Below, one piece after another: positions 62,701-64,000 of a stretch of 64,000 bases of DNA. The DNA is from Echinostoma caproni. Its lineage: Eukaryota > Platyhelminthes > Trematoda > Plagiorchiida > Echinostomatidae. The stretch's first letter is position 1, and every line of letters begins with the position of its first letter. A program made the position numbers and the translations under genes. Under the pieces are notes generated by a model, which worked only from the letters and a program-made list of their open reading frames with translations, was not told where the DNA came from and did no database searches. The stretch spans positions 41,065-105,064 of the forward strand of contig UZAN01039563.1 in NCBI GenBank assembly GCA_900618425.1, read 5' to 3'.

Positions 62701-64000
62701 TTCATCATCCTTCAAATAATCGTAGGAATGAAATAAACTGCACGAGATCTGCTCTTCATTATGCGTATTCAGATGCCAACCAGTGCAAAACGTCAGCAAT
62801 GTGACTTTCGTAAGTTTCTTTCTCTGATCACCTACTTGAATGAGATCAGATATACTTTCCGATCGAGCTGTTACAACACTGGACTGTAAACCGTAAACCC
62901 GACTACTTTACTGGTTGCTTGGTTTTTTGAACTAGAGAACAGAAACGTCGCTGCACGAATTAGTTAGCACGCTTCCCGAACCTGAACTCCTCCTCAAGCA
63001 CCAGCACTCCGGAAACCACAAAGAAACTTTAGACTGAACACCAATAATTTGGTTTCCGAAGGCACGTATATTCAATCACATATTTACTCTTGATTGTTAC
63101 GTTATCGTGAAGGCTGTGACTTACTTCGTTCTTTTGTCTTAGTTAACCTGACTATGTCAACAAAATATAGTACTAACCTGCACACCACCAAGTTCATGAT
63201 AACTTGGAATATTTTATCTTGCGCAACTAAGTTTGCTTACGTGAACCACAAACTGATCTTCTGCAACAGAATCTGACTAGAATGTATCATCGATTCGAGA
63301 GATATAACCTTAGTCACGTGGCTGAACCTCTATCTTCTCTACCCGTTATTATTTGTTCACTCACCCACCCACCCTCAACTGTGTCCGATTTGGTCAGAAT
63401 CCGTTCTCTTTCATTCTGGAGGCTTCATGATAGTGACCTTATAATTTCAAACACCTTGCCATCAACTCCACAGGTTTATTATGCAATGACTGATTTGTTA
63501 TGTGTAGACGAACCGTTGCCTTACCAAAAACTAAATTTCATCGACTGTATTTACTCACCAAGGTGGATCAAATAGAGCCTGACTTGTAAATTGTGCATGA
63601 GATACGATTAATGAGCAAGCCGAATTGTGAATCTATCGTGACTTTTAATTAGTCGATTAAAAGGAATGCTGCTGTGGCATCAGAATTTATTTTACTCCGT
63701 TTCTTTTTATCTCCATGGTTCCTCACAGATTTAGATTTATTGTGCATTACTGAAATCATTCAACTCTGGTGTGACCGAGGAGGCATCAATCAGACGCAGG
63801 CTAAACTGACCTCTAATATACACGTTGAAGTGCACAGTTGCGGGTAAACTGTGAAAAATTATTTCAAGCGGTATCTTACTGTGGTTTGCACCTTTCTTTT
63901 CCAGAGTGCTAGGATACTGTCTGGCCATTTCAATAACCAGTGGTTCTTCGGCGGTCAAGTGTATACTATACAGGGTCTATCAGACCTTCTTTATGCATAT
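59750..64000. other. No recognised gene; one exon-like frame on the minus strand
   Basis: AT-rich. The minus-strand segment 61,172-61,378 is described separately. The frames at 62,088-62,306 (72 codons, plus) and 63,282-63,575 (97 codons, plus) have no motif I recognise and chance-compatible lengths. Confidence 0.4.
61172..61378 (-). other. 68-codon open frame with acceptor-like signal, possible exon
   Basis: Minus-strand frame without a start codon near its left edge. It includes VHRYSNLQWYRQQWDLIYMN and then EHETGDVLGPNLGM before a stop at 61,172-61,174. TTTTTGTTCAG at 61,329-61,339 (minus) would be a good splice acceptor, placing the exon start at 61,328. The only donors before the stop (GTTTTG, GTTATC) are weak. 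The segment is GC-richer than its neighbours and its residues are polar and aromatic, like a real protein. The family is not recognised, and it could instead be a repeat remnant. Confidence 0.25.

Noticed and set aside
1..64000. CRISPR arrays, prokaryotic operons, phage or plasmid modules
   Set aside because: No regularly spaced direct repeats, no gene packing and no ribosome-binding pattern. The eukaryotic retroelements make a prokaryotic origin untenable.

Overview
This window reads as nuclear DNA of a metazoan, most likely a flatworm and probably a digenean trematode. It is AT-rich (about 60% A+T by eye), has no operon-like gene packing and no long open frame, and is littered with decayed non-LTR retrotransposons, a Penelope-like element, a Ty3/gypsy fragment and tRNA-like short interspersed repeats. 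The trematode assignment is an inference from the repeat types and from recollection of similar repeat motifs in digenean genomes. It was not tested by a search. I found no intact host gene, rRNA, functional tRNA, CRISPR array or bacterial-type regulatory signal.

Layout. 2.1-4.2 kb (minus): a LINE relic with an endonuclease tail and reverse transcriptase (RT). 6.7-8.8 kb (minus): a second, more complete LINE relic whose endonuclease, linker, RT and thumb can be followed through shifting frames. 13.1-13.75 kb: three copies of a tRNA-like repeat, two reversed and one forward, making a large inverted repeat. 15.6-16.67 kb (plus): a LINE 3' half ending in five TTGAC units. 19.2 and 52.0 kb: two opposite copies of a 110 bp repeat with a conserved reading frame. 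20.1 and 29.7 kb: two copies of a second tRNA-like SINE. 21.1-21.3 kb: a 40-nt inverted repeat. 32.8-34.15 kb (plus): a third RT relic ending in ACAAT units. 39.77-40.55 kb (plus): a Penelope-like element 3' end with a readable GIY-YIG endonuclease. 49.3 kb: a near-perfect 36-bp hairpin. 50.9-51.9 kb: a GC-rich segment broken by a 381-base assembly gap. 58.5-58.9 kb (plus): a gypsy RT fragment. 59.37-59.75 kb: 111-nt arms of an inverted repeat.

These are genomic parasites, not cooperating genes. Every LINE copy has frameshifts or stops, and two endonuclease and two RT signatures have lost catalytic residues. The long stretches between them are best read as intergenic or intronic DNA. A few short open frames without a start codon (about 10.96, 11.6, 37.0, 44.1, 57.1 and 61.3 kb) look more protein-like than their surroundings and are the places where host exons or unknown repeats could hide. 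No clear new biological system is visible. The most unusual items are the near-perfect hairpin, the two inverted-repeat cassettes around tRNA-like or unknown cores, and the reading-frame-preserving repeat shared by 19.2 and 52.0 kb.
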